Assembly: GCF_050496765.1 (NCBI RefSeq)
Contig: NZ_JBNWEO010000014.1
Coordinates: 1-64,000, forward strand
Length of the DNA: 64,000 nucleotides
Direction of reading: 5' to 3'
Origin: JAEVLT01 sp050496765
Lineage (GTDB): Bacteria; Bacillota; Bacilli; Bacillales; Cytobacillaceae
Shown: piece by piece, positions 54,125 through 62,305 of the stretch
Layout of the letters: each line of letters starts with the position of its first letter
How positions within the stretch are numbered: the first letter of the stretch is position 1
Translations under genes and position numbers: made by a program
Notes under the pieces: model-generated
Told to the model about the DNA's origin: nothing
The model's database searches: none
Seen by the model: only the letters and a program-made list of their open reading frames with translations

Positions 54125-55447
54125 TTACTTTTGTTTTCCTTGCTTATTGCCACCGCCAAACATTTTCTTTAAAGCATTATTGTTCTTTTTCTTGTTGTTT
54201 TTATCAAGGGTGTAGCTTTTCGGAATGACGACTTTTTCTCCTTCCTGAACGCCTGAAACAATTTCAACAAATTGGTCATCGTGAATGCCTGTCTTTACTT
54301 TAGTCAGTTGCTGTTTGCCATCAGTTGATTGCACCATTACAAACGGATGACCGTTTTTTTCTTGAATGGCTTCAAGCGGGAGCAAAAGAATATCCTTCTT
54401 TTCAGAGGTGGTAATATACGCTTCCCCTGTCATTCCCGGTTTTACATCTGTCACTGTGTTTAATTTGACAGCAACCGAAAAAGTAGACACGCCATTTAGA
54501 ACTTCCCCGATATTGGAGATAGAAGCAACCACACCCGTTAGCGAAGAAGTTGGCATTGCATTTAAGCGCACTTCTACGTTCTGTCCGTTTTTTATTTTTA
54601 GAATATCAAGTTCATCGACAGAAAGGGTCATTTGCATGTTGGTTAAATCGGCCACTTCAACTAGCGGATCTCCTTTCTGAACGGTGTCGCCCGGCTGCAC
54701 CTTCACATCCACAACCGTCCCCGAAAATGGCGATTTTAAGGAAGGTATTTGTTCATTGGCCTGAAGCTGATTCAGCTTTGCTTTCGCCTGCTGCAGCTGG
54801 ATTTCTGCTTTGGCCGCTTTATCTTGAAGGCTTTGATCTTTTTCCAAGGTAGCAAGAACGGCTCCCTGCTGAACTTCTGCACCTTGTGTCAGGGAAAGAC
54901 TGGCTATTTTTCCAGAAGCTTTGGCTTGGACCTCTACTTTGTTGCCGATGCTATCCTGAATAGTAGCCAGAACGGTATTGTCCTGAACATCTTCGCCAAT
55001 CGCTCCACTTATCTCAAGCACTTTGCCTGATACCGGACTGTTTATACTCCGATTTGCATTGCTTGTGGCAAGATCCCTCTGGGCACTTTCAGCATCAATT
55101 TCAGCCGCTTGCACATTGCTTTTTGCATCCAAAATACTTCCACTTAGATCATTTCCTTTAAAGGTAATGAAGTCTTGACCCGCTTTCACTTGTTCCCCAA
55201 TTTGAGCCTTGACATCTTGAATGGTTTCCGCTGCATCTGCCTTAAATAGTTTCATTTCTGCAGAGCCGACCGTTCCTAGAGCATGTACCTTTTCCTGAAT
55301 CGACCCTTTTTTGACTTCAACCGTTTTGGCCGGTTGGGAACCTGCACTTGCTGTTGTTTGCTTTTTATTTAAATAAAATGCGGCAACGCCAACAAGCAAT
55401 ACGAGCAAAGTCGTGAGCAAGAGCCATTTTTTCGGTCGTTTTTCCAC
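54125..55447 (-). CDS. MacA-like efflux adaptor subunit, second copy
   Basis: A 440-residue HlyD-type adaptor with an N-terminal membrane anchor (KKWLLLTTLLVLLVGVAAFY), a longer coiled-coil arm than the first copy (DAKSNVQAAEIDAESAQRDL, AKAEIQLQQAKAKLNQLQ) and lipoyl halves (SPVSGKVLEI, SPFSGTVVDV). GTG start with AAAGGGG upstream, two bases after the lipoprotein stop. C-terminus rich in Lys/Asn/Gly. Confidence 0.88.
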   Translation of the reverse strand: MEKRPKKWLLLTTLLVLLVGVAAFYLNKKQTTASAGSQPAKTVEVKKGSIQEKVHALGTVGSAEMKLFKADAAETIQDVKAQIGEQVKAGQDFITFKGNDLSGSILDAKSNVQAAEIDAESAQRDLATSNANRSINSPVSGKVLEISGAIGEDVQDNTVLATIQDSIGNKVEVQAKASGKIASLSLTQGAEVQQGAVLATLEKDQSLQDKAAKAEIQLQQAKAKLNQLQANEQIPSLKSPFSGTVVDVKVQPGDTVQKGDPLVEVADLTNMQMTLSVDELDILKIKNGQNVEVRLNAMPTSSLTGVVASISNIGEVLNGVSTFSVAVKLNTVTDVKPGMTGEAYITTSEKKDILLLPLEAIQEKNGHPFVMVQSTDGKQQLTKVKTGIHDDQFVEIVSGVQEGEKVVIPKSYTLDKNNKKKNNNALKKMFGGGNKQGKQK

Positions 55448-55449
55448 CG

Positions 55450-55866
55450 TTACGCCCCTTTCTTGTTCTCAATTTGTTTCGTGATCGCTTTGGTCCATGC
55501 CTGTTTTTTCTGATTCAGCACATCTTGGGTAGCGTTTGGATGACTCTTTTTGAAACTTGCCTCGCGTTTTTGCAGCAAATAATCGATTACCTGCTGCTCT
55601 GTCTTATTTTTTTCCTGAGCAATCTCAACAATGCTTTTCCCGTTTTTCCGCTCTGCATTAAAGTCCTTCCTGGTCATGTCTAGAAAGTTTACTAGACTGC
55701 GGGTTATCCCTTTCTTCTTTTTCTGCTGCTTTGCTTTTTGTTTTTGACCTGTTTGTTTCGTCTGCGCCTGGTTCGGTTTGCTGCTGCTTTGAGTGTTTGA
55801 ACAACCGAAAACCAGAACTGCAGAGAGAGCAATGACCATGCTGATGACAATGAATTTCCATTTCAT
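55450..55866 (-). CDS. small Lys-rich lipoprotein of the exporter cluster
   Basis: A 138-residue lipoprotein with VFGC (Cys22), a Gln/Lys-rich linker, then a helical domain (FLDMTRKDFNAERKNGKSIVEIA, given in part; KNKTEQQVIDYLLQKREA). The pattern KSIVEIAxxKxxxxQxVIDxLL also occurs in proteins with a DUF2680-type fold. It leads the MacA/MacB-like operon. GGAGG precedes the ATG. Confidence 0.8.
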   Translation of the reverse strand: MKWKFIVISMVIALSAVLVFGCSNTQSSSKPNQAQTKQTGQKQKAKQQKKKKGITRSLVNFLDMTRKDFNAERKNGKSIVEIAQEKNKTEQQVIDYLLQKREASFKKSHPNATQDVLNQKKQAWTKAITKQIENKKGA

Positions 55867-56183
55867 CGTTTATACCTCCAAAAATTCATTTTCCAACGAG
55901 GAGTATACATCCCGATTGTTTCAGAAATATTTCAACCTAGGCATTACTCATAAAAAAACCTGCTCTATAGGAGAATCGGGCATTCGGGAAGCTAGTAGTG
56001 ACCGGTTTACACACGATCGACACCTCTTTCGACCTGGTTTTCCCCATTTATTAGTCTGGATAATTAAGTTGTGACAAAAATTCTGATATTATAAAGAAAA
56101 CTCGCCGATTGGCGAGCCTTTAGCGAAGACAGAGGCATAGTTGCCCTTATGCGTTCAGAATTTATGGATATAAATTAACCAAA
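55867..56183. other. intergenic stretch with a hairpin
   Basis: No supported gene. CTCGCC-GATT-GGCGAG at about 56101-56116 is followed by TTTTCTTT on the minus strand, so it is a weak second terminator for the zinc-ribbon gene. The rest shows nothing clear. Confidence 0.4.
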
Positions 56184-56208
56184 AAAGTACGCATCCAGTA
56201 AGATGCGC
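56184..56208 (-). terminator. terminator of the zinc-ribbon gene
   Basis: GTGCGCATC / GATGCGTAC with one mismatch and TTTTTT after it on the minus strand. Confidence 0.7.
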
Positions 56209-56221
56209 ACCTGGTAATATT

Positions 56222-56452
56222 TTATCCTTTTTTATAACTGTACAATGTTTGAAAACAATCCAAACAAAACGATTTGTGGTGATACAGAACCATTTCATTT
56301 TCAGCGAGTTCGTGGCTGCATTTTGTGCATCGGGACTTGCCATCGTGAAAAGGACCAATTGATTGCGCGTTATCCTCTACGAAAGTTTCATTATCCAATT
56401 CTTCACCCCAGAGGGTTTTCTTAAATTCCCTGCGCACTTGGTCGAATTTCAT
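56222..56452 (-). CDS. small zinc-ribbon protein
   Basis: A 76-residue protein with CTKCSHELAENEM and CLDC, a four-cysteine ribbon expected to bind zinc, and a charged N-terminus (MKFDQVRREFKKTLWGEE). The ATG at 56452 follows GGGGAGG. The function is unknown. Confidence 0.8.
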   Translation of the reverse strand: MKFDQVRREFKKTLWGEELDNETFVEDNAQSIGPFHDGKSRCTKCSHELAENEMVLYHHKSFCLDCFQTLYSYKKG

Positions 56453-56519
56453 TTTATCGCCTCCCCGATTCATACCTATGCACCAGGTCGCTATTCATGC
56501 CAATAAACCATTAAAAAAT

Positions 56520-56540
56520 ACACGGAGAGCATCCCCGTGT
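56520..56540 (-). terminator. hairpin behind the gene remnant
   Basis: ACACGG / CCGTGT stem followed by ATTTTTTAAT on the minus strand. Confidence 0.6.
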
Positions 56541-56575
56541 ATCGACTCTTTTTAATTTTTGGTTTCTTCAATTTG

Positions 56576-56711
56576 TTACTCCACTTTTTCAATATAAGGA
56601 GTCAAATCTTTAACAATTGAACTCCTAAAACGGTCAATTGAAAGTCTAATCGATCTTGACCAGTTTTAATGTCTTGGAGTTCCCCAATATCTGTCCCAAT
56701 ATTTTCTCCAC
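56576..56711 (-). pseudogene. frameshifted small coiled-coil-type gene
   Basis: From GTG 56711 (AGGAGG seven bases before it) the frame gives VEKILGQILG, then one extra G in GGGG moves to ELQDIKTGQDRLD, and a second shift gives SSIVKDLTPYIEKVE and a stop. The three pieces read as one short helical protein similar to Bacillus proteins with ILxELQDIKTGQD. It is a decayed gene, or the sequence has indels. Confidence 0.5.
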
Positions 56712-56827
56712 ATTGAAACCTCCTCCATACTCCTTTTCTATTAGGCATCAAATGAAAGTTTCGGTGGAACTTTTATCGTATTTCTCCTTTTTTCAGAATG
56801 ATAGGAGAAGATGATTCAGATTGTCAT

Positions 56828-58705
56828 TTAAACCATAATTTTGCAAATATCATTTGTAAATTCAACTGGGTCTTCAATCGGCAGCCCCTCAATTAACAAT
56901 GCCTGATGATAAAGAAGGTTTGTGTAAAGAGCCAGTTTTTCCTTATCTGTTTCAAAAGCAGTTTTCAAGGCATTAAAGACTTCGTGGTTAACATTGATTT
57001 CCAAGACGCGATCCGCTTTCACATCTTGGCTGCCTGGCATTGCTTGCAACACTTTTTCCATTTCTAATGAAATTTCACCGTCAGCCGTGATGACAACCGG
57101 ATGCGACTTAAGCCGTTTGGAAACACGCACATCCTTCACCTTGTCCTTTAAAACATCTTTCATGTACGCAAACAGTTCTTTATGTTCCGTTTCTTCCTCA
57201 GCTGACTTGGTATCGTTGTCTGCATCAATTCCTAAATCACCGCTTGAGACCGATTTGAATTCTTTATCTTTGTAATTCATCAACATACGGATCGCAAATT
57301 CATCAACATCATCGGTGAAGTATAAAATTTCATAGCCTTTTTCGGCCACCAATTCTGTCTGCGGCAACTTGTCAATTCGCTCAACCGACTCCCCGGCCGC
57401 ATAATAAATGTATTTTTGCTCGTCCGTCATTCTGGAGACATATTCATCCAGGGTGACAAGCTTTTTCTCTTTTGAAGAATAGAACAGCAGCAGGTCCTGC
57501 AATGTTTCTTTATTGGCGCCAAAGTCACTGTACACACCAAATTTCAACTGACGGCCAAACGCTTTGTAAAATGTTTCGTATTTTTCGCGGTCATCTTTTA
57601 GCAAGCTGAGCAATTCACTTTTAATCTTCTTATTAATATTTTTGGCAATGAGTTTTAGCTGACGGTCGTGCTGGAGAATCTCCCGTGAAATATTGAGCGA
57701 TAAATCTTCCGAATCCACCATTCCTTTGACAAAGCTGAAATAGTCCGGAAGCAAATCAGCGCACTTGTCCATGATCAGAACGCCATTGGAGTAGAGCTCG
57801 AGCCCTTTTTCAAACTCTTTTGTATAGTAATCAAACGGCATTTTTTCCGGTATAAACAAGATTGCGTTATAGCGAACAGCACCGTCCACGCTGATATGAA
57901 TGTGTTTTAACGGCTTGTCAAACCCATAGCGCTTTTCCGCATAAAAGTTATGGTAATCCTCGTCGGTCAGTTCTTTTTTGTTTTTCCGCCAAATCGGCAC
58001 CATGCTGTTGATAACTTCTTCTTCTTTGTATTGCTCGTAATCATTTTCGCTGCCTTCTTTTAACCGGCTTTTCGTCACATCCATTTTGATCGGGTAACGG
58101 ATGAAATCGGAATATTTTTTAATAATCGCCTTTAAGCGGTATTCCTCCAAATATTCATCAAAGTCTTCCTCTTCGGTGTTTTCTTTGATTTTTAAATGTA
58201 TCTCCGTACCGGCTTCATCTTTTTCACACGGTTCAATCGTATAACCGTCGGCACCGCTCGATTCCCATTTGTATGCTTCATTGCTGCCAAATGCTTTGCT
58301 GATTACGGTCACGACATCCGCCACCATAAAAGCGGAATAAAAGCCGACACCAAACTGACCGATGATATCATAGCCGTCTTTTAATTCTGTTTCTTTTTTA
58401 AAAGCAAGGGAACCACTTTTTGCGATCGTTCCAAGGTTTGTTTCAAGTTCTTCTTTCGTCATTCCAATACCTGTATCGGAAATCGTTAAAATGCGTTTTT
58501 CTTTGTCAGCTGTTACTTTTATGTAGTAGCTGTTTTGATCAAAATTCACGTTTTCATCTGCTAAGGCCTTATAATAAATTTTATCAATTGCATCACTCGC
58601 ATTGGAAATTAGCTCGCGCAGAAAGATTTCCTTGTGAGAATAAATTGAATTAATCATCATTTCCAACAGCCTTTTTGATTCGGCTTGAAACTCTTTCACT
58701 GCCAT
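56828..58705 (-). CDS. htpG: molecular chaperone HtpG (Hsp90)
   Basis: A 625-residue Hsp90 ATPase. ELISNASDAIDK, ISDTGIGMT and IGQFGVGFYSAFMVAD are the GHKL ATP site; middle and C-terminal dimerisation domains follow. The ATG at 58705 has GGAGA upstream; the frame opens at 58723. A CIRCE operator lies just upstream, which places it under HrcA. Confidence 0.95.
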   Translation of the reverse strand: MAVKEFQAESKRLLEMMINSIYSHKEIFLRELISNASDAIDKIYYKALADENVNFDQNSYYIKVTADKEKRILTISDTGIGMTKEELETNLGTIAKSGSLAFKKETELKDGYDIIGQFGVGFYSAFMVADVVTVISKAFGSNEAYKWESSGADGYTIEPCEKDEAGTEIHLKIKENTEEEDFDEYLEEYRLKAIIKKYSDFIRYPIKMDVTKSRLKEGSENDYEQYKEEEVINSMVPIWRKNKKELTDEDYHNFYAEKRYGFDKPLKHIHISVDGAVRYNAILFIPEKMPFDYYTKEFEKGLELYSNGVLIMDKCADLLPDYFSFVKGMVDSEDLSLNISREILQHDRQLKLIAKNINKKIKSELLSLLKDDREKYETFYKAFGRQLKFGVYSDFGANKETLQDLLLFYSSKEKKLVTLDEYVSRMTDEQKYIYYAAGESVERIDKLPQTELVAEKGYEILYFTDDVDEFAIRMLMNYKDKEFKSVSSGDLGIDADNDTKSAEEETEHKELFAYMKDVLKDKVKDVRVSKRLKSHPVVITADGEISLEMEKVLQAMPGSQDVKADRVLEINVNHEVFNALKTAFETDKEKLALYTNLLYHQALLIEGLPIEDPVEFTNDICKIMV

Positions 58706-58742
58706 GAAACATTCTCCTTTCAATCTCTTTTTTTCTTATAAA

Positions 58743-58769
58743 TTAGCACTCATTGAAGAAGAGTGCTAA
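58743..58769. promoter_or_regulatory. CIRCE element (HrcA operator)
   Basis: TTAGCACTC, nine bases, GAGTGCTAA: exact consensus, 38 bp upstream of htpG, just after a promoter. Confidence 0.95.
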
Positions 58770-58776
58770 CATTATT

Positions 58777-58805
58777 TTAATATCACATCCTATCCTTGAT
58801 GTCAA
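58777..58805 (-). promoter_or_regulatory. htpG sigma-A promoter
   Basis: TTGACA (58800-58805), 17-bp spacer, TATTAA (58777-58782); CIRCE covers the start region. Confidence 0.7.
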
Positions 58806-58865
58806 ATAACTTTTTTCTATATAAAAATGACTTATGGTGCTACTAATTCATGATTTTACTAACAA

Positions 58866-58912
58866 AAAAAGCTTACGAAAAAGAAGATTTCTCCTTTTTC
58901 ATAAGCTTTCGT
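58866..58912 (-). terminator. terminator of adhE
   Basis: Stem AAAGCTTACGAAAAAG / CTTTTTCATAAGCTTT with one mismatch; a T run follows on the minus strand. Confidence 0.85.
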
Positions 58913-58916
58913 TTCG

Positions 58917-61520
58917 TTAGATTCCTTTAAATGCCTTGCGGTAGATTTCAGCAAGCTCAGTCACAAGTGGAAGTTTTGGATTGGCGGTGGTGCACTGATC
59001 TTCAAATGCACGGTCTGCCAGTTCATCCACTTTGCTTTCAAACACTTCTTTTGTCACTCCATTTGCTTCGATGCTCATCGGAATATTGAGTTCTTTTGCC
59101 AAATCAATAATTGCATGGACTAAGCTTTCAACACCTTCCTCCGTTGTCCGGGCCGGCAAACCGAGGATCCGGGCAATTTCCGCATACCGTGCATCGGCAA
59201 TAAAGCTTTCATACTTCGGAAATGCGGTGAACTTTTTCGGTTTTGTCGCATTGTAGCGGATTACATGCGGTAGCAAGATCGTATTGGCACGGCCATGGGC
59301 AATGTGGAATTCGGATCCAAGCTTATGGGCAAGGCTATGGTTAATTCCTAAGAAAGCATTGGCAAACGCCATGCCGGCAATTGTTGAAGCATTGTGCATT
59401 TTCTCCCGTGCTTTTTCATCGCTGCCATCCCGGTATGCCCTTGGCAAATATTCAAACACTAGTTGAATCGCTTTAATTGCCAGACCATCCGTATAATCAT
59501 TGGCCATGACCGAAACATATGCCTCAATGGCATGGGTTAGGACATCCATCCCGGTATCAGCAGTAATATGCTTCGGCACTGTCATCACAAATTGTGGATC
59601 AATGATTGCGACGTCCGGTGTTAACTCATAATCTGCAAGCGGGTATTTGACATTGTTTTCTTTGTCGGTAATAACCGAGAACGAAGTAACTTCTGAACCT
59701 GTACCGGAAGTAGTTGGTATCGCAACCATCTGTGCTTTGCTGCCAAGCTTCGGAAACTTAAAGACTCGTTTGCGGATATCTAGGAATTTTTGCTTCAAGC
59801 CATTGAAATCCGTATCCGGATATTCATAGAACAGCCACATTCCTTTTGCCGCATCCATTGCCGACCCGCCGCCAAGAGCAATAATCACATCCGGCTGGAA
59901 TTTTTTCATCGCCTCAACGCCTTTTGCAACTGTATCGGTTGACGGATCCGGTTCAACATCGGCAAAAATTTCACAGTGCACATAATCCGGACGCTTCCGC
60001 AAATAGTACAGGATTTTATCGACATAGCCAAGTTTCACCATTCCTGGATCTGTGACAATAAAAGCTTTTGAAATGTTTGGCATTTTCGATAAATATTGTG
60101 TTGAATTTTTTTCAAAATAAACTTTAGGCGGAACTTTAAACCACTGCATATTCACATTCCTCTTCGCCAATTTTTTAACATTGATTAAATTAATTGCTCC
60201 GACGTTTTGTGAAACCGAATTGCCGCCGTAAGTTCCGCATCCAAGCGTTAATGACGGCATATACGCATTGTAAATATCGCCGATTGCTCCTTGAGATGAT
60301 GGCGCATTGACAATTAACCGCCCTGCTTTCATTCGGTTCCCAAACGCGCTAATGACAGCCTCATCTTCTGAATGGATTACCGCCGAGTGGCCAAGACCGC
60401 CAAATGCCAGCATTTCTTCCGCGCGCGTCAGCCCTTCATCTGTATTCTCTACCCTGTAGCAAGCAAGCACAGGACTTAATTTTTCTCGGGAAAGAGGGTA
60501 TTGCGGCCCAACGCCTTCAAGCTCAGCAACAAGAATTTTCGTATCGGCCGGGACATCAATTCCTGCCATCCGGGCAATTTCAAATGCCGGTTTACCGACG
60601 ATATCTGCATTAACCGCGCAAGTATGTTCATTGATGACAAGCTTTTCTGCCATCTCTCTTTCTTCTTCTGTTAAAAAGTAGCAGCCATTAGCAATCATTT
60701 CGGCTTTCACTGTTTCGTAGATTGGTTCATCAATAATGACAGCCTGTTCCGATGCACAAATCATACCATTATCGAACGTTTTTGATAAAATTAAATCATT
60801 CACTGCACGTTTTATATTGGCTGATTTTTCAATATAGCACGGTACATTTCCAGGCCCTACTCCCAATGCAGGTTTTCCTGAGCTGTAAGCTGATTTCACC
60901 ATCCCTGCGCCGCCTGTTGCCAAAATCAGCGCAATACCTGGATGGTTCATCAGTTGCCGGGTTGCTTCTAATGAAGGCGTCTCAATCCATTGCACACAAT
61001 TTTCCGGTGCCCCTGCTTTGACGGCAGCCTCTAGTAAAATTTTTGCCGCTTCGCTGCTGCATTTTTGTGCTGATGGGTGGAAGGCAAAAATGATAGGATT
61101 TCGTGTTTTAATAGAGATAATCGTTTTAAACATTGTCGTCGATGTTGGATTGGTTACTGGTGTAACACCTGCGATAATCCCAACAGGCTCAGCGATTTCG
61201 ACTACGCCTTCGTGTTCGTTTTCCCGGATAATGCCAACGGTTTTATCGTATTTAATATTATGATAGATATACTCAGTTGCAAAAAGGTTTTTGATGATCT
61301 TGTCTTCATAGACGCCTCGTTTTGTTTCTTCAACAGCCAACTTAGCGAGCGGCATATGCTGATCAAGTCCTGCCAAGGCCATTTCTTTCACGATCGTATC
61401 AATCTGTTCTTGATTAAAGTTTTTCATTTCTTTAAGAGCTTTTTCTGCGTTTTTTACTAAAGTGTCAACCATTTCAGCGACTGATTGCGTTTCATTCAAC
61501 ACTTTTTCTTCGACCGCCAT
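58917..61520 (-). CDS. adhE: bifunctional acetaldehyde-CoA/alcohol dehydrogenase AdhE
   Basis: A 867-residue fusion. The N-terminal aldehyde dehydrogenase (1-about 440, Cys in GMICASEQA) reduces acetyl-CoA; the C-terminal iron alcohol dehydrogenase (about 450-867; GGGSAMDAAKGMW, TTSGTGSEVTSFSVITD, HGRANTILLPH) makes ethanol. It reoxidises NADH in fermentation. AGGAGG precedes the start. Rex- and cre-like sites upstream suggest control by NADH/NAD and by carbon. Confidence 0.95.
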   Translation of the reverse strand: MAVEEKVLNETQSVAEMVDTLVKNAEKALKEMKNFNQEQIDTIVKEMALAGLDQHMPLAKLAVEETKRGVYEDKIIKNLFATEYIYHNIKYDKTVGIIRENEHEGVVEIAEPVGIIAGVTPVTNPTSTTMFKTIISIKTRNPIIFAFHPSAQKCSSEAAKILLEAAVKAGAPENCVQWIETPSLEATRQLMNHPGIALILATGGAGMVKSAYSSGKPALGVGPGNVPCYIEKSANIKRAVNDLILSKTFDNGMICASEQAVIIDEPIYETVKAEMIANGCYFLTEEEREMAEKLVINEHTCAVNADIVGKPAFEIARMAGIDVPADTKILVAELEGVGPQYPLSREKLSPVLACYRVENTDEGLTRAEEMLAFGGLGHSAVIHSEDEAVISAFGNRMKAGRLIVNAPSSQGAIGDIYNAYMPSLTLGCGTYGGNSVSQNVGAINLINVKKLAKRNVNMQWFKVPPKVYFEKNSTQYLSKMPNISKAFIVTDPGMVKLGYVDKILYYLRKRPDYVHCEIFADVEPDPSTDTVAKGVEAMKKFQPDVIIALGGGSAMDAAKGMWLFYEYPDTDFNGLKQKFLDIRKRVFKFPKLGSKAQMVAIPTTSGTGSEVTSFSVITDKENNVKYPLADYELTPDVAIIDPQFVMTVPKHITADTGMDVLTHAIEAYVSVMANDYTDGLAIKAIQLVFEYLPRAYRDGSDEKAREKMHNASTIAGMAFANAFLGINHSLAHKLGSEFHIAHGRANTILLPHVIRYNATKPKKFTAFPKYESFIADARYAEIARILGLPARTTEEGVESLVHAIIDLAKELNIPMSIEANGVTKEVFESKVDELADRAFEDQCTTANPKLPLVTELAEIYRKAFKGI

Positions 61521-61544
61521 AATCCAAACCTCCTAAAAGTATGT

Positions 61545-61562
61545 TTGTGAAATAATTCACTT
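61545..61562. promoter_or_regulatory. Rex-like operator before adhE
   Basis: TTGTGAAATAATTCACTT matches TTGTGAA-N4-TTCACAA at 12 of 14 half-site positions and lies 25 bp upstream of adhE. Confidence 0.7.
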
Positions 61563-61672
61563 ACCTTGTTTACACCTTTAGTATAATCGACGATTCAAAG
61601 ATAGTGTTTGTCTAGTTTGTGAACTATTGAGCATTTTATTCAAAAAATATTCACTTTTCTCCGGTGTAGTTT

Positions 61673-61686
61673 TGAAAACGTTTACA
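61673..61686. promoter_or_regulatory. cre site between adhE and the 61.8-kb gene
   Basis: TGAAAACGTTTACA matches the CcpA consensus TGWAANCGNTNWCA at every fixed position. Confidence 0.65.
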
Positions 61687-61783
61687 ATTTATAGGATTTA
61701 ATATGCATGTGTTTGAATTTTTATTCACACAGCTGTATTGTATTGTATTTCATTTAATAGAATAAACTAATTGAAGGGATCTT

Positions 61784-62158
61784 ATGAATAGATCATTTGA
61801 TTTAATAGGAGTGTTTCGTGTGCCCATATATGTGTATCAGACGTTTGTATTAAAACAGGAAAAGTTTAAAGAAGGAATTGAAAATTTACGGGAGATCAAG
61901 AAATTTCGCAATGATCACTACAGCCATCATGTAGAAATTCTCACACCTGTTTCGGGAGAGCACGATAAATATGCCCTTTTAACTACATATGATGGTTTGG
62001 CTGAAATGGAATTACAAAGCAAAAAAATGTTTGATGATGAAGACTATTTAAAGCTGATTGGAGACTTTTTTCTTGAAAATATTGTTCAGGGCAGCATGTA
62101 TACACAAATCTACCGTTCAATAAATGAAAAAAATCCCGATAAAAAGCAAGCTAAATAG
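61784..62158 (+). CDS. small protein of unknown function, ABM-like fold possible
   Basis: A 124-residue soluble protein (FDLIGVFRVPIYVYQTFVLKQ; FRNDHYSHHVEILTPVSGEHDKYALLTTYD, given by fragments). Alternation of strands and two helices resembles a dimeric alpha-beta-barrel fold, a guess only. GAAGGG precedes the ATG. It is divergent from adhE and may share its cre site. Confidence 0.7.
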   Translation: MNRSFDLIGVFRVPIYVYQTFVLKQEKFKEGIENLREIKKFRNDHYSHHVEILTPVSGEHDKYALLTTYDGLAEMELQSKKMFDDEDYLKLIGDFFLENIVQGSMYTQIYRSINEKNPDKKQAK

Positions 62159-62262
62159 TACCAGGATAATCGAGAAAGCATCATGATACCACAAGATTTC
62201 ACCAACAGGGGTCTTGATCTGGACAAGCTTAATCATTTTCAATCATTTCTTCAAAAAGAGCA

Positions 62263-62293
62263 AAGGGTCACAGGATTTTTCGCTGTGACCCTT
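62263..62293 (-). terminator. terminator of the acyl-CoA synthetase gene
   Basis: AAGGGTCACAG / CTGTGACCCTT hairpin at the end of the gene, with TTGCTCTTTTT after it on the minus strand. Confidence 0.8.
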
Positions 62294-62305
62294 GTGCTGC
62301 CCTGA

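Noticed and set aside
61617..61634. Second Rex site (TTGTGAAC...)
   Set aside because: Only one half-site fits; the other half matches poorly.
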